A stretch of 41,882 nucleotides of DNA from Pseudomonadota bacterium (GTDB taxonomy: Bacteria > Pseudomonadota > Gammaproteobacteria > Burkholderiales > Burkholderiaceae_D): the NCBI GenBank assembly GCA_023422955.1, contig JAFAGG010000097.1, positions 1-41,882 of the forward strand, read 5' to 3'. Position numbers and translations under genes: made by a program. Of the stretch, positions 25,159 through 34,639 are shown in pieces; the stretch's first letter is position 1, and every line of letters begins with the position of its first letter. A model generated the notes under the pieces. It was not told the DNA's origin, did not search any database, and saw only the letters and a program-made list of their open reading frames with translations.

Positions 25159-26267
25159 GGAATCACCGAATCGCCTTGATCACCTTGAACAGCCGCCTCT
25201 GACATCTGCCGGCTTCTATGGTGCTCCAGTATCACATCGTGCACAAACCTCAGCTTCTGCATCACCACCGGCGATAGCGCAAACGGATACGGGTCGGGCG
25301 TGCCCACGCTGCGGTTCAGGCTGTTCAGCGCATAGGTCAGCGAAAACCATTCTTTCATCAGATCGTCGAAAGCTGCGGTGTTGAGCGGTTGCGCTTGCAT
25401 GCGCAGTTCGGGCTCGCCCGGCACACGCGGGCGCAGCATCATGCCTGTGGAGAAAGCGGTATCGAGCGTGTCGATCATGTGCAGGTAATGGGCCCAGGTT
25501 TCCGCCCAGTCTTCCCAAGGATGGCAGCTGGCATAGCTACTGATGTAATACTGCTCCCAGTGCGGCGGCGGACCTTCCCGGTAATTTTTTTCCAGCCCTG
25601 CCGCATAGTCCTGCCGTTCGTCGCCGAACAGTTCGCGGAACGGTTCCATCCAGGTGCTCGGCACGATCAGGCGATCGAAATAATAATGGCCGCTCTCATG
25701 CCGGAAATGTCCTAGCAGCGTGCGGTAAGGCTCGCGCAGTTTTTCGCGCATCTGTTCGCGATAGGCCGGATCGGCTTCGGCGATATTGATGGTGATGACG
25801 CCGTTGGCATGCCCGGTCAATACATGCAGGTCGGGCATGTCCTGCAGGAACTCGAAGGCCAGTCCTTCCTGCGGATCATCCCATTTCGGGCTGGGTTGCA
25901 GATGCAATTCCCACAGCGTGTACAGCAGGCGGCGCTTGGCCGTTTCCAGCCGCTGCCAGTACAGGCGGTTCTGCTCGTTCAGCGGGGGAATGGTCGTCGT
26001 CAGGCGGCAGGAGGGACATAACTCATGGGGCGACTCCACCGGCAGCATCCAGTTGCAGATGCCTTCCTGCGCATAATTGCGGCACTGCTTGTAGAGCTTG
26101 CCGGCATTGGCCGCATGCAGGCTGCTCCACAGGGTTTCGTTGACGGCGGCGAAGGCATTGATCTCTTGCAGCTCCGGCTGATAACCCAGCATGCTGCCGC
26201 AATGCTCGCAACGCACATTCTCGAAGAAAACTTGCTGCCCGCACTTGTCGCAGTGAAAGGTTTTCAT
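25152..26267 (-). CDS. Zinc-ribbon putative metallopeptidase
   Basis: The 371-aa cytoplasmic protein has an N-terminal zinc ribbon with Cys6, Cys9, Cys20 and Cys23 (CDKCG...CEHCG) and a second Cys group near 60-90 (CRNYAQEGICNW, CPSCR). A gluzincin-like HESGH follows at 190-194, with a downstream EDWAETWAHYLHMIDTL that can supply a further zinc ligand. It matches the putative zinc-binding metallopeptidase family (DUF2248 type), whose substrate is unknown. I chose ATG 26267, since MKTFHCDKCG is the family start; the 18 residues upstream look non-coding. It is transcribed on its own here, convergent with the small ORF. Confidence 0.85.
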   Translation of the reverse strand: MKTFHCDKCGQQVFFENVRCEHCGSMLGYQPELQEINAFAAVNETLWSSLHAANAGKLYKQCRNYAQEGICNWMLPVESPHELCPSCRLTTTIPPLNEQNRLYWQRLETAKRRLLYTLWELHLQPSPKWDDPQEGLAFEFLQDMPDLHVLTGHANGVITINIAEADPAYREQMREKLREPYRTLLGHFRHESGHYYFDRLIVPSTWMEPFRELFGDERQDYAAGLEKNYREGPPPHWEQYYISSYASCHPWEDWAETWAHYLHMIDTLDTAFSTGMMLRPRVPGEPELRMQAQPLNTAAFDDLMKEWFSLTYALNSLNRSVGTPDPYPFALSPVVMQKLRFVHDVILEHHRSRQMSEAAVQGDQGDSVIPV

Positions 26268-26343
26268 GGAACGAAAATAAATGGAAAGACTTAACGAGCA
26301 GATAGAGCTTGCTGAAGGCAATTCGTTCTGAACTAGATAGTAT

Positions 26344-26365
26344 CAATCTTCAATTCTGAAGATTG
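26344..26365. repeat. Inverted repeat between bluB and the metallopeptidase
   Basis: CAATCTTC (26344-26351) and GAAGATTG (26358-26365) are perfect 8-bp arms around AATTCT. The element lies 28 bp after the bluB stop and about 75 bp before the metallopeptidase start, both on the minus strand. There is no U-tract, so it may be a 3' stabilising hairpin of the B12 operon, or an operator for the next gene. Confidence 0.55.
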
Positions 26366-26393
26366 TGGCAATCCCTAGCCCAGCTGCAGCAAA

Positions 26394-27074
26394 TCAATCT
26401 CGGTCAATACCAAGCTTGTCGAATTCCGCCTGATGTCCCCAACAGTTTTCGTAGAGAATGTCCGCCATTGGTCGACGCGTATCCCAACGCTCCGATTCCA
26501 GCATCGGCATATCGTAAAACTCTTTGACATGACCAATACATAGGACGGCAATAGGCTGACTTCCTTCTGGCATTTTGCAGCTTTGCCGAATATATTCGGG
26601 ATCAAACAAGGATACCCACCCTACGCCAATGCCTTCAGCCCGGGCAGCAAGCCAGAGATTCTGGATGGCACATGAAGCGGAAGCCAGATCCATCTCCGGC
26701 ATAGTCCGTCTTCCAAAAACAAACTTCTCTCTTTTATCTACCAGCCCTACTACCAACAACTCCCCACACGTCATGATCCCTTCTACCTTGAGCTTCATGA
26801 ATTCATCTTCTCGCTTACCTAAAGCTCTGGCCGTCAGGAGTCTCTCTTCCTCGACATGCTGATGAATTTGTTTTCGCAAGGAAGCGTCCGTTATGCGAAG
26901 CAAGCGCCACGGCTGCATGAACCCTACGCTAGGTGCACGGTGAGCTGCCTCCAGTAGACGCGCCAGCAAATTGGGGTCGACTGGATCAGGTAGAAAATGG
27001 CGCATATCCCGTCGCTCATAGATTGCACGATAGAGCCCATGCAACTCTTCGTCAGAGTATCGATGGGAATTCAT
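26394..27074 (-). CDS. bluB: 5,6-Dimethylbenzimidazole synthase
   Basis: BluB is an oxygen-dependent enzyme that breaks down reduced FMN to give DMB, the lower ligand of B12. The 226-aa product has the nitroreductase-like fold with the BluB hallmarks RRDMRHFLPDPVDP (about 22-35), APSVGFMQPWRLL and EGIGVGWVSLFDPE. It is the last gene of the B12 island, and its start overlaps the cobQ stop by 4 nt. Its presence with cobT, cobC and cobS means the cell can make and attach its own lower ligand aerobically. Confidence 0.94.
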   Translation of the reverse strand: MNSHRYSDEELHGLYRAIYERRDMRHFLPDPVDPNLLARLLEAAHRAPSVGFMQPWRLLRITDASLRKQIHQHVEEERLLTARALGKREDEFMKLKVEGIMTCGELLVVGLVDKREKFVFGRRTMPEMDLASASCAIQNLWLAARAEGIGVGWVSLFDPEYIRQSCKMPEGSQPIAVLCIGHVKEFYDMPMLESERWDTRRPMADILYENCWGHQAEFDKLGIDRD

Positions 27075-28510
27075 TGCCGCATCAGGTCTTTTAGCAAAGG
27101 CGCCGCAGCATCAGCGATTTCATCAATACTCTTTTCGCGCAGCGCATTGAAGTTAACTTCGAAGTCGCTTTCCAGCCCCGCCCAGCATAACAAGGCACGT
27201 AAAGCGGAAGGATCATCAAATACGCCATGCAGGTAGGTACCGAGAACCTGGCCATCCTGAGAGATCGCCCCTTCAGGATCAGTATCGATAAAAAAAGCCG
27301 GACGACTCAGCGCATTGCCTCGTGTTTTTCCCATGTGAATTTCATAACCACAGACCGTTGCATCTGAAAAAGCACAATTCCCTTTCACTTGCCTCAGTAC
27401 CTTGCTTTGCTCCAGTTCAGTCTCGATATCCAACAGCCCTAATGCCGATGAGACGCCAGCATTCCCCTCCAAACCATGGGGGTCAGACACGGATTTCCCC
27501 AACATCTGAAACCCGCCGCAGATGCCAATTACTTTTCCGTCATAACGCAAGTGCTTTTGCAGGGAGGCATTCCACCCATTCCTATGCAACCAGGCGAGAT
27601 CGGCGCGGGTATTTTTGCTTCCCGGGAGAATGATGAGATCTGCTGGGGGGATAAGCGCGCCTTCCCGGATAAACTGAAGATCAACCTCAGGATGCGCCCT
27701 GAGCGCATCAAAATCATTATGGTTGCTCATGCGAGGAAAGGCCGGCACGACTACTCGGAATGCGCCACGCGAATGCTGCTCGGTTTGCACGGCATCTTCA
27801 GCATCGAGATGCAGACCTTGCAGATAGGGCAGCACCGCCAGAACCGGTTTGCCTGTTTGATTCTCAAGCCACTGCAATCCAGGCTCCAATAAAGCTATAT
27901 CGCCACGAAACCGGTTGATTACAAAACCTATCACCCGATTTCTTTCACTCTCAGACAAGCAGGCAAGTGTGCCTATCAGGTGTGCGAACACGCCGCCACG
28001 ATCTATATCTGCCACCAGGATTACCGGGCAATCCACTGCCTCGGCGAAACCCATATTGGCAATATCTCGTTCACGCAGATTGATTTCAGCAGGACTGCCT
28101 GCCCCTTCCACAATCACCGCATCATATTGCTCACGCAAACGGCCATATGACTCCAGCACCGCGTTCATGGCCGTAGTCTTGTACTGGTGATAGTCGCGAG
28201 CATTCATTTCAGCCCGGACTTTTCCGTGAATGATGACTTGTGCACCGATATCGCTGGAAGGCTTGAGCAGTACAGGATTCATGTCAGTATGCGGCTGAAC
28301 GCCTGCCGCTTGAGCCTGCAGAGCCTGCGCACGCCCGATCTCACCACCGTCGACCGTTACGGCGCTGTTAAGCGCCATATTCTGTGGCTTGAACGGTACG
28401 ACTTTCACGCCCTGCCGCGCAAGAAGACGGCACAGGGCTGCGACCACCGTACTCTTGCCTGCATCCGAAGTAGTCCCCTGCACCATCAGCGTGTGAAATG
28501 GCAGCGTCAC
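27071..28510 (-). CDS. cobQ: Cobyric acid synthase
   Basis: CobQ amidates four side chains (b, d, e, g) of adenosylcobyrinic acid a,c-diamide, using glutamine and ATP. The 479-aa length is normal. The N-terminal P-loop-like domain starts LMVQGTTSDAGKSTVVAAL. The C-terminal glutamine amidotransferase domain has nucleophile Cys331 (IGICGGFQMLG) and His428 (TYLHGVF). It lies 55 bp after btuF and overlaps bluB. It acts after CobB and CobO in the same operon. Confidence 0.95.
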   Translation of the reverse strand: MTLPFHTLMVQGTTSDAGKSTVVAALCRLLARQGVKVVPFKPQNMALNSAVTVDGGEIGRAQALQAQAAGVQPHTDMNPVLLKPSSDIGAQVIIHGKVRAEMNARDYHQYKTTAMNAVLESYGRLREQYDAVIVEGAGSPAEINLRERDIANMGFAEAVDCPVILVADIDRGGVFAHLIGTLACLSESERNRVIGFVINRFRGDIALLEPGLQWLENQTGKPVLAVLPYLQGLHLDAEDAVQTEQHSRGAFRVVVPAFPRMSNHNDFDALRAHPEVDLQFIREGALIPPADLIILPGSKNTRADLAWLHRNGWNASLQKHLRYDGKVIGICGGFQMLGKSVSDPHGLEGNAGVSSALGLLDIETELEQSKVLRQVKGNCAFSDATVCGYEIHMGKTRGNALSRPAFFIDTDPEGAISQDGQVLGTYLHGVFDDPSALRALLCWAGLESDFEVNFNALREKSIDEIADAAAPLLKDLMRQ

Positions 28511-28565
28511 GATTTATTTATCTCCACCGGACGACACAGATGGCGACACCAAACTATCGAGAAAC

Positions 28566-29462
28566 TCATCGTCCATTCTCCCTGCGATGACGTGCCTCTT
28601 CCATATGAGCACATAGGGATGCGGCGCCTTCGATCATGCGTGGACCAGCGCGATTGATCAAGTCAGCATCAATATCAAACAAGTTGTTTCGCTCGACCGC
28701 GGTGATTGTCGGATATGCTCTCCAGGGCTCGAGACTTTTGTCAGGTTTGTCGGGCCGATAGGCATGCACGATCACTTCAGGATTTTCCAGTAACACCGAC
28801 TCTATGCTCACGGTGGGTGCAGACACCTTCAGCGACTGGAAAATATTCTCTCCGCCACACACACGGATCGCATCGCTGACGATATGGACACCGCCTAGCG
28901 TATATAAGGGGCGATGCCATACTTGGTAGAAGACGCGAACTCGTGGGCGGTTGCCGTAGGTCTTCTCCAGTTGGGCCAGTCCATCCCGCAACTGTCGGCC
29001 ACTTTGCTGTGCAAACTGCTCAGTCCCCGTGGCTTTCCCCAGTTGTTCCAGCGTATTCGGAATATCCGCAAGCTTGCGCGGCTCACTGTAAAAGACTGGA
29101 ATTCCCAGACGTTTCAGCGCATCTAGCTGACGCGCTGAACTGCCGTGCAGCCACACCACCAGCAAATCAGGTTTCATCGAAATCAGCCGTTCGATATCGA
29201 TAAGGTGGTGATCGCCCACACGAGGGATGCTCTTCGCTGCTGCCGGATAATCACTGTAGGTGACGGTGCCGACGATATGCTCGCCAGCCCCCGCAGCAAA
29301 AAGAAGTTCCGTCGTATGCGGTGCCAGAGAAACGACACGTTTGGCAGGAGCTTTCAGAACAATCGTGTTGCCATGATCATCATGTACTGTGATCTCGGCT
29401 CGTGCACTCGACAGTGAAAATAGCAGCGAACAACCCAACAGCATTAGCGAACGTTTCATCAT
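28566..29462 (-). CDS. btuF: Periplasmic cobalamin-binding protein
   Basis: The 298-aa product has a signal peptide (MMKRSLMLLGCSLLFSLSSA, cut near ARA) and the helical-backbone binding-protein fold (KRVVSLAPHTTELLFAAGAG, DIERLISMKPDLLVVW, CGGENIF). In this cluster it is the natural partner of BtuC and BtuD, passing B12 or cobinamide from the periplasm to the permease. The ATG overlaps the cobD stop (ATGA). It is a paralogue of the gene at 7023-7925; this copy sits inside the operon and is the stronger BtuF candidate. Confidence 0.92.
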   Translation of the reverse strand: MMKRSLMLLGCSLLFSLSSARAEITVHDDHGNTIVLKAPAKRVVSLAPHTTELLFAAGAGEHIVGTVTYSDYPAAAKSIPRVGDHHLIDIERLISMKPDLLVVWLHGSSARQLDALKRLGIPVFYSEPRKLADIPNTLEQLGKATGTEQFAQQSGRQLRDGLAQLEKTYGNRPRVRVFYQVWHRPLYTLGGVHIVSDAIRVCGGENIFQSLKVSAPTVSIESVLLENPEVIVHAYRPDKPDKSLEPWRAYPTITAVERNNLFDIDADLINRAGPRMIEGAASLCAHMEEARHRRENGR

Positions 29463-30460
29463 GCTTTTCCTTCACTGTTCCATGTGCGCAGTCCTTCTTC
29501 AAGGCGCTGCCAATCCACCTCATGCAGCGGCAATCCCAGGCGTATGCCTTTTGCTCCTCGCGTGAATAACCTGACCCAGATGCCCTGGATCGCCATATGC
29601 TCATGAAAAGCCACGGCTTGCACCTCCGGCCACCACTGGTATAGCGCACAACCTTCACCCTGAATGCCGTAACGCTCCAGCAACTGATGCAAGCGCTGGC
29701 CAGATGTCAACAGATGGGTGCGCATATGGCGCTGCCACACTTTATCGCTTAAGGCGGCGAGCCCTATCTGCTGTGCAGGCCCACTTACAGCCCAAGGCCC
29801 CAAGGCATCAGCAAGTGACTCCAGCAATGATTCATGCGCTGCAACGAAACCTAACCTCAAGCCTGCCAAACCGAAAAACTTCCCGGTTGAACGAAGCACA
29901 ATGAGACCAGGCCGGTCAGCCCAACGCACCACGCTGGTGTCTGGTGTGGTATCCGCAAAGGCTTCATCCACGACCAGCCATGCCCCCCGGGTGGAAAGCT
30001 GCTCCGCCCAGGACACCAGCAACTCTGGAGCAATACACTTGCCCGTTGGATTATTCGGATTGCAGACCACCATAACCTCGCAACGGTCCAGTTCGTCTGC
30101 CAATTTTTCGTAATCCACTTCCGATACTGTATGTCCCGCAACCGCCCATCGGTGCGCATGTTCCGCATACGCGGGTGCGGCCACAACGACCCTTCCCGGA
30201 GCGCGTAATCGCGGTAATGCCTGAATTGCAGCCTGACTACCCGCCACCGGTAACATTTTTTGCGCGCCGTAATACTCGCAGGCAGCTTTCACCAGCTCCG
30301 CACTTGTCTCGGGCAGACGATGCCAGGCATCTGTGGGCAATTCAGGGACTGGATAGGGTTGCGGATTGATGCCGGTAGAAAGATCCAGCCATTCATGTCG
30401 TGCTCTTCTGAAGCGGATGACAGCATCATTCAAATTTCCGCCATGTTCAAGCATGGACAA
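29459..30460 (-). CDS. cobD: L-threonine-O-3-phosphate decarboxylase
   Basis: This PLP enzyme makes (R)-1-amino-2-propanol phosphate, the linker that CbiB attaches to cobyric acid. It is called CobD in Salmonella and CobC in Pseudomonas denitrificans naming. The 333-aa product has the aminotransferase fold: LDLSTGINPQPYPVP at the N-terminus, VCNPNNPTGK, DEAFAD, and the PLP lysine Lys194 in STGKFFGLAGLRLGF. It overlaps cbiB by 14 nt and btuF by 4 nt, so coupling in the operon is tight. Confidence 0.93.
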   Translation of the reverse strand: MSMLEHGGNLNDAVIRFRRARHEWLDLSTGINPQPYPVPELPTDAWHRLPETSAELVKAACEYYGAQKMLPVAGSQAAIQALPRLRAPGRVVVAAPAYAEHAHRWAVAGHTVSEVDYEKLADELDRCEVMVVCNPNNPTGKCIAPELLVSWAEQLSTRGAWLVVDEAFADTTPDTSVVRWADRPGLIVLRSTGKFFGLAGLRLGFVAAHESLLESLADALGPWAVSGPAQQIGLAALSDKVWQRHMRTHLLTSGQRLHQLLERYGIQGEGCALYQWWPEVQAVAFHEHMAIQGIWVRLFTRGAKGIRLGLPLHEVDWQRLEEGLRTWNSEGKA

Positions 30461-31400
30461 CTCCTTCTGAAATCGCGATAACCAGCAATAACATCACCCA
30501 GAGCAGCGCTGACCGCGAGACCAACTGCCACGCTCTGCGAATATCCTGTGCACCGGCTTCGTGGCCTGCGCCTAGCGGGGGCCGAATTTCCACGACACCG
30601 TTGTAGGTGGCTGCGCCGCCAAGCGCAACTTCCAGCGCGCCGGCGCCAGCTGCCATCACGGGTCCTGCATTAGGACTTGACCACGCAGGTGCCTGGTTTT
30701 GCCAGCACCGCCAGGCGCTTCGCGTCTTACCCAACAGCGCGTAAGACAATGCTGTCAGTCTTGCCGGCACCCAGTTCAATACATCATCAATACGAGCGGC
30801 AGCCCATCCGAACGCATGGAAACGTTCATTGCGGTAACCCCACATGGCATCGAGCGTATTAGCCAGCCGGAACAACACTGCACCGGGCGCACCGGCAACG
30901 ATGAACCAGAACAGCGTACCGAACACCGCATCGTTTCCATTTTCCAGCAGGGATTCCACACCCGCCTTGGCAAGATCAGCCGGTTCTGCCTGCGCAGTAT
31001 CACGGCTGACGATACGAGCAGTCAGCGTACGGGCCAGCGGCAGATCATCAGCGTCCAGCGCTGCGGCAATCGGTAGCGCATGATCACGCAGGCTGCGTAA
31101 TCCTACACACGCATACAAGAGCACCGCATGCAATATTGCTCCTAACCAGGCGGACCATGCTGTGACAGTTGCCAGTAAAGCTGCCGTTAATAGGACCAGG
31201 GGCATAACCGCAGCCACCCATGCCAGCAAACCACGCATTTTCCGTGCGTTGCCGGCGTTGAGCGTTTTTTCTATTTGGCTGGCCAGCTTGCCAAAACCCA
31301 CCAGCGGGTGCCAGCGCCTGGCTTCCCCGAGCAGGCAGTCAATCACCAGCGCAATGGCCACTAGCGCAGCCAGCAAACCAAGGCTCATGTCAGCCAGCAT
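30447..31400 (-). CDS. cbiB: Adenosylcobinamide-phosphate synthase
   Basis: CbiB is an inner-membrane enzyme that joins aminopropanol phosphate to adenosylcobyric acid. The 317-aa product has about four to five hydrophobic segments and the family motifs DCLLGEARRWHPLVGFG (about 20-37) and ESLLENGNDAVFGTLFW with the conserved Asn/Asp. It ends with GAHEAGAQDIRRAWQLV-type residues. It overlaps cobU by 11 nt. An alternative start at ATG 31388 would remove four residues. Confidence 0.95.
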   Translation of the reverse strand: MLADMSLGLLAALVAIALVIDCLLGEARRWHPLVGFGKLASQIEKTLNAGNARKMRGLLAWVAAVMPLVLLTAALLATVTAWSAWLGAILHAVLLYACVGLRSLRDHALPIAAALDADDLPLARTLTARIVSRDTAQAEPADLAKAGVESLLENGNDAVFGTLFWFIVAGAPGAVLFRLANTLDAMWGYRNERFHAFGWAAARIDDVLNWVPARLTALSYALLGKTRSAWRCWQNQAPAWSSPNAGPVMAAGAGALEVALGGAATYNGVVEIRPPLGAGHEAGAQDIRRAWQLVSRSALLWVMLLLVIAISEGVVHA

Positions 31401-31950
31401 GTGAACCCTTCAGATAAAGCGGCAATCCGGCCGCGACCCATGCAACCCGCTGGCAGCGTGCGGCAACAGCCTGATTCAAGCGCCCTGATTCGTCAACAAA
31501 CCATCGTGACACGGCTCCCTGAGGGACGATGCCCATTCCCACTTCATTCGAGACAAGGATGACATTTCCTTTGGCCTGTTCCAGTGCCGCCAGTAATTGA
31601 GCACGCTCCTCGTGGAAGCAGGCAGGCGCGGGAACTTCACCAACCTCCGGAAACTCCCTGTTCTCTGAAAAGAGGAGATTCGAAAGCCATAAAGTCAGGC
31701 AATCAATCAGGATCACGCGTTCCGGCCCGGACTCGCGTTCGATGAGTGCGCCAAGACTAATCGGCTCTTCCATCGTTTTCCATGCCGGATCGCGCCGTAT
31801 ACGATGCTGAGCAATACGTGCCGACATCTCGCCATCACCGGCATGGGCCGTTGCTACGTAGATCACCTCTTTACCCGAAGTGGTAGCCAGCTGCTCGGCG
31901 TAAGCACTTTTGCCACTACGTGCGCCGCCGAATATCAGCGTGCAAGTCAT
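31390..31950 (-). CDS. cobU: Adenosylcobinamide kinase/guanylyltransferase
   Basis: CobU (CobP) phosphorylates adenosylcobinamide and then transfers GMP, giving AdoCbi-GDP for CobS. The 186-aa product is of standard length. It shows the P-loop GGARSGKS at residues 8-15, the guanylylated His49 in QHRIRR, the DCLTLWLSNLL segment and SNEVGMGIVP. It overlaps cobB by 4 nt and cbiB by 11 nt. Confidence 0.96.
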   Translation of the reverse strand: MTCTLIFGGARSGKSAYAEQLATTSGKEVIYVATAHAGDGEMSARIAQHRIRRDPAWKTMEEPISLGALIERESGPERVILIDCLTLWLSNLLFSENREFPEVGEVPAPACFHEERAQLLAALEQAKGNVILVSNEVGMGIVPQGAVSRWFVDESGRLNQAVAARCQRVAWVAAGLPLYLKGSHAG

Positions 31951-33251
31951 AAGGCTTCTCCGCGAAAAAGGCGAGCTACTGCAGCAGGACAGCTCGGAAA
32001 GTAGGCATGAAAGTAGGAGGCCAGCAACGCTCCCTCTCGGTAGATCGCCTCTCCCATTCTTTGAGAAGGATGTTTGACGGTGCTTGCCACTGGTTCCATC
32101 GTGGTAGCGAAAGAAGAATAATGGAATGCATGTCCGCGCAATTCGCCCGTGTCAGTCATCCATCCCTGTGGGCCAAGTCCGGCCAGGCGCTTTTGCATCG
32201 TCACACTTCCTTGCAACAACCCCGCCATCGACCAGGAGGCTCCCTCGTTATCGTTGAGGGTTTGTGCCAGTGCCATCATGCCGCCGCATTCAGCCACAAT
32301 CGGCTTGCCTGCCGCATGGAATTTTCGAACTGATTCTTGCCAGCCTTGCGCTTGCGACAAGGCTTCTCCCTGTAACTCAGGATAACCACCCGGTAGCCAG
32401 AGCGCATCGGCGTCATCCGGAACCGGCTCATCAGCAAGCGGCGAAAAAAAACTCAGACGGGCACCCATCTCTTGCAGGCAACGCAGGTTGGCGGGATAGA
32501 TGAATGCGAATGCCGTATCGCGGGCAATAGCTATACAACGTCCCTCAAGCGGGCGCTCGGACGGAGGCGAATCGGGGATCACTTCGAACGAAGTAAGCGG
32601 GAGCGCATCCCATGCCTGCTGATCCAGCGCCATTTCTTCGGCAAGCCGGTCAAGCTGGTCTTCCAGCCCATTCACTTCACACGCCTGCACCAGGCCAAGA
32701 TGCCTTTCAGGCAAACTCTCGTCCTGGCGGGACAGGATGGAGAGCAAGGGTGCAGCGCGTACTGATTCACGGACCATGTCTGCATGCATGGTGCTGGCAA
32801 CGCGGTTGGCGATAACCCCTGCCAGATTGACGGGGCCGTAATCACGCAAACCCAGCACAACAGCTCCTGCAGTTTGCGCCATCGCCGCCGCATTCAGCAC
32901 GGCGACTACTGGCAAGCCAAACGTATTGGCCAAATCTGCCGCAGAAGGATTGCCGTCATAAAGACCCATGGCGCCTTCAATCAGGATGACATCTGCCTGT
33001 GCTGCCGCCTCTGCAAGCAACTTTCGGCACGTCTCTTGCCCCACTATCCACAAGTCCAGCGTTTCGACTTCGGTCCGACTGGCCGCACTGAGCAGCATCG
33101 GGTCCAGAAAATCCGGGCCGATCTTAAAGACCTTAACGCGCCGTCCAGACTTGATAAGTTTGCGCGCCAAGGCCGCAGTTACCGTGGTTTTCCCTTGTCC
33201 TGACGCAATGGCAGATATAAGGACGACGCTTGCGAGGACGGATGACGCCAT
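31947..33251 (-). CDS. cobB: Cobyrinate a,c-diamide synthase
   Basis: This enzyme (CobB/CbiA) amidates the a and c side chains of cobyrinate or hydrogenobyrinate with glutamine and ATP. The 434-aa product has an N-terminal P-loop domain (AIASGQGKTTVTAAL), DVILIEGAMGLYDG, and a C-terminal amidotransferase domain with the nucleophile cysteine in VAECGGMMAL and a late HAFHYSS segment. It starts 6 nt after cobO. With no corrin-ring genes in the window, it may serve salvage of early corrinoids or a pathway encoded elsewhere. Confidence 0.94.
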   Translation of the reverse strand: MASSVLASVVLISAIASGQGKTTVTAALARKLIKSGRRVKVFKIGPDFLDPMLLSAASRTEVETLDLWIVGQETCRKLLAEAAAQADVILIEGAMGLYDGNPSAADLANTFGLPVVAVLNAAAMAQTAGAVVLGLRDYGPVNLAGVIANRVASTMHADMVRESVRAAPLLSILSRQDESLPERHLGLVQACEVNGLEDQLDRLAEEMALDQQAWDALPLTSFEVIPDSPPSERPLEGRCIAIARDTAFAFIYPANLRCLQEMGARLSFFSPLADEPVPDDADALWLPGGYPELQGEALSQAQGWQESVRKFHAAGKPIVAECGGMMALAQTLNDNEGASWSMAGLLQGSVTMQKRLAGLGPQGWMTDTGELRGHAFHYSSFATTMEPVASTVKHPSQRMGEAIYREGALLASYFHAYFPSCPAAVARLFRGEAL

Positions 33252-33257
33252 ATCTGT

Positions 33258-33866
33258 TTACCACTCCACGCCAAGCTGCGCTGCGACGCCGGAAGCAAAA
33301 GCATGCTTGATCAAATGCATATCGGTGACCGTATCGGCGGCCTCTATCAATTCCGGAGGCGCGGCTCGTCCTGTTACGACAACATGCTGCATCTCGGGCC
33401 GGGACAGCAGATCATTAATTACCTGCTGCACGTCGAGGTATTTGTATTTCAATGCGATGTTCAGTTCATCGAGAACCACCAGGCCGATGGCGGGGTCACT
33501 CAGAAAAATCTTTGCCTGTTCCCATGCGCGCTCTGCCGCAGCGATATCGCGTTCACGGCTCTGGGTTTCCCAGGTGTAGCCTTCACCCATTGCATGGAAA
33601 CCAACCTCTTCGGGAAAGCGCCGCAAAAACATTTCTTCACCGGTCGGTTTCGCACCTTTAATAAACTGCACGACACCGACCTTCATGCCGTGCCCTAAGG
33701 CACGCACCACCATGCCAAAGGCACTGGAACTCTTGCCTTTGCCATTGCCAGTATTCACAAGGAAAACACCGGTATTTATCTTGGCAGCATCGATCTTTTT
33801 ATCAACGACTTCCTTCTTGCGCTGCATGCGAGCGCGATGTCGTTCGTTCAGGCCATCATCATTCAT
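33258..33866 (-). CDS. cobO: Cob(I)yrinic acid a,c-diamide adenosyltransferase
   Basis: CobO (BtuR/CobA type) adds the 5'-deoxyadenosyl group from ATP to cobalt of reduced corrinoids. The 202-aa product has the P-loop GNGKGKSS at residues 40-47, GMKVGVVQFIKG, and VVLDELNIALKYKYLD as the Walker B region. I chose the ATG at 33866: it overlaps the btuD stop by 8 nt and has a GAGGGTG-type ribosome binding site. A longer frame from 33908 would sit inside btuD. Confidence 0.95.
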   Translation of the reverse strand: MNDDGLNERHRARMQRKKEVVDKKIDAAKINTGVFLVNTGNGKGKSSSAFGMVVRALGHGMKVGVVQFIKGAKPTGEEMFLRRFPEEVGFHAMGEGYTWETQSRERDIAAAERAWEQAKIFLSDPAIGLVVLDELNIALKYKYLDVQQVINDLLSRPEMQHVVVTGRAAPPELIEAADTVTDMHLIKHAFASGVAAQLGVEW

Positions 33867-34638
33867 GTTCTTCACCCTCAGTTGGAATAAAAATAGTTCG
33901 TTTGCCATGCCGAATGGCAGTGATGGGATGTCCGAGGCAACGACCCAGCAAATCAGGTTTCATGATGTCATGCGCTGGACCGGCATGCCACCCGCCATCC
34001 CCCATCAGCAGTAAGGCATGGCTTGCCACGACTTGCGCAAGATTCAAATCATGACTGACAAGTATCACGGCTTTCCCGGATTCCCGGCACAATCGTGCCA
34101 GCAACTGCATCACTTGCACCTGGTGAGCGAGATCCAGTGCATTCGCAGGCTCATCCAGCACAATCAGCGGCGTATCCTGCGCCAGCACAGCGGCAATCGC
34201 TACGCGTTGCCGCTCCCCGCCAGACAAAGTACGTATATCCCTGTCAGCCAAATGCTGTACATCAAGACGCCCTAATGCGTCATAAACAACCTGCCGATCA
34301 GATTCGGATTCCCAATAGTGCGCATCGTTATAGGGGTGGCGTGAGGCCAGTACGGTCTCCAGCACGCTATAGCCAAAAGCATCGCTACGCCCCTGCGGCA
34401 GGAAAGATCTTTCTTTGGCCAGTGCTTCCACCGACCATGCGTCGATCACACGCTGGCCCAACTCGATACGTCCTGCATCCGGGCTACGCAAACCGGCAAG
34501 CGAACGTAGCAATGTGGTCTTACCCGCTCCATTCGGACCGATGACGCACCAGCACTCGCTGGGAAGCACTGTCCAATTGAGATCTCTCACCAAGGTGCGC
34601 TGATCTATGCGTAATGTGAGATTAATAATCTGCAGCAT
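33859..34638 (-). CDS. btuD: B12 ABC transporter ATPase
   Basis: The 259-aa product powers BtuC. It contains Walker A GPNGAGKTT at residues 34-42, a Q-loop region LPQGRSDAFGYSVLETVL, the ABC signature LSGGERQRVAIA, Walker B LIVLDEPANALDL and the switch His in VSHDLN. It belongs to the iron-siderophore/B12 group of ABC ATPases; the B12 role comes from context. The start ATG 34638 lies 1 bp after the btuC stop. The longer frame from 34686 reads into btuC. Confidence 0.93.
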   Translation of the reverse strand: MLQIINLTLRIDQRTLVRDLNWTVLPSECWCVIGPNGAGKTTLLRSLAGLRSPDAGRIELGQRVIDAWSVEALAKERSFLPQGRSDAFGYSVLETVLASRHPYNDAHYWESESDRQVVYDALGRLDVQHLADRDIRTLSGGERQRVAIAAVLAQDTPLIVLDEPANALDLAHQVQVMQLLARLCRESGKAVILVSHDLNLAQVVASHALLLMGDGGWHAGPAHDIMKPDLLGRCLGHPITAIRHGKRTIFIPTEGEEHE

Positions 34639-34639
34639 G

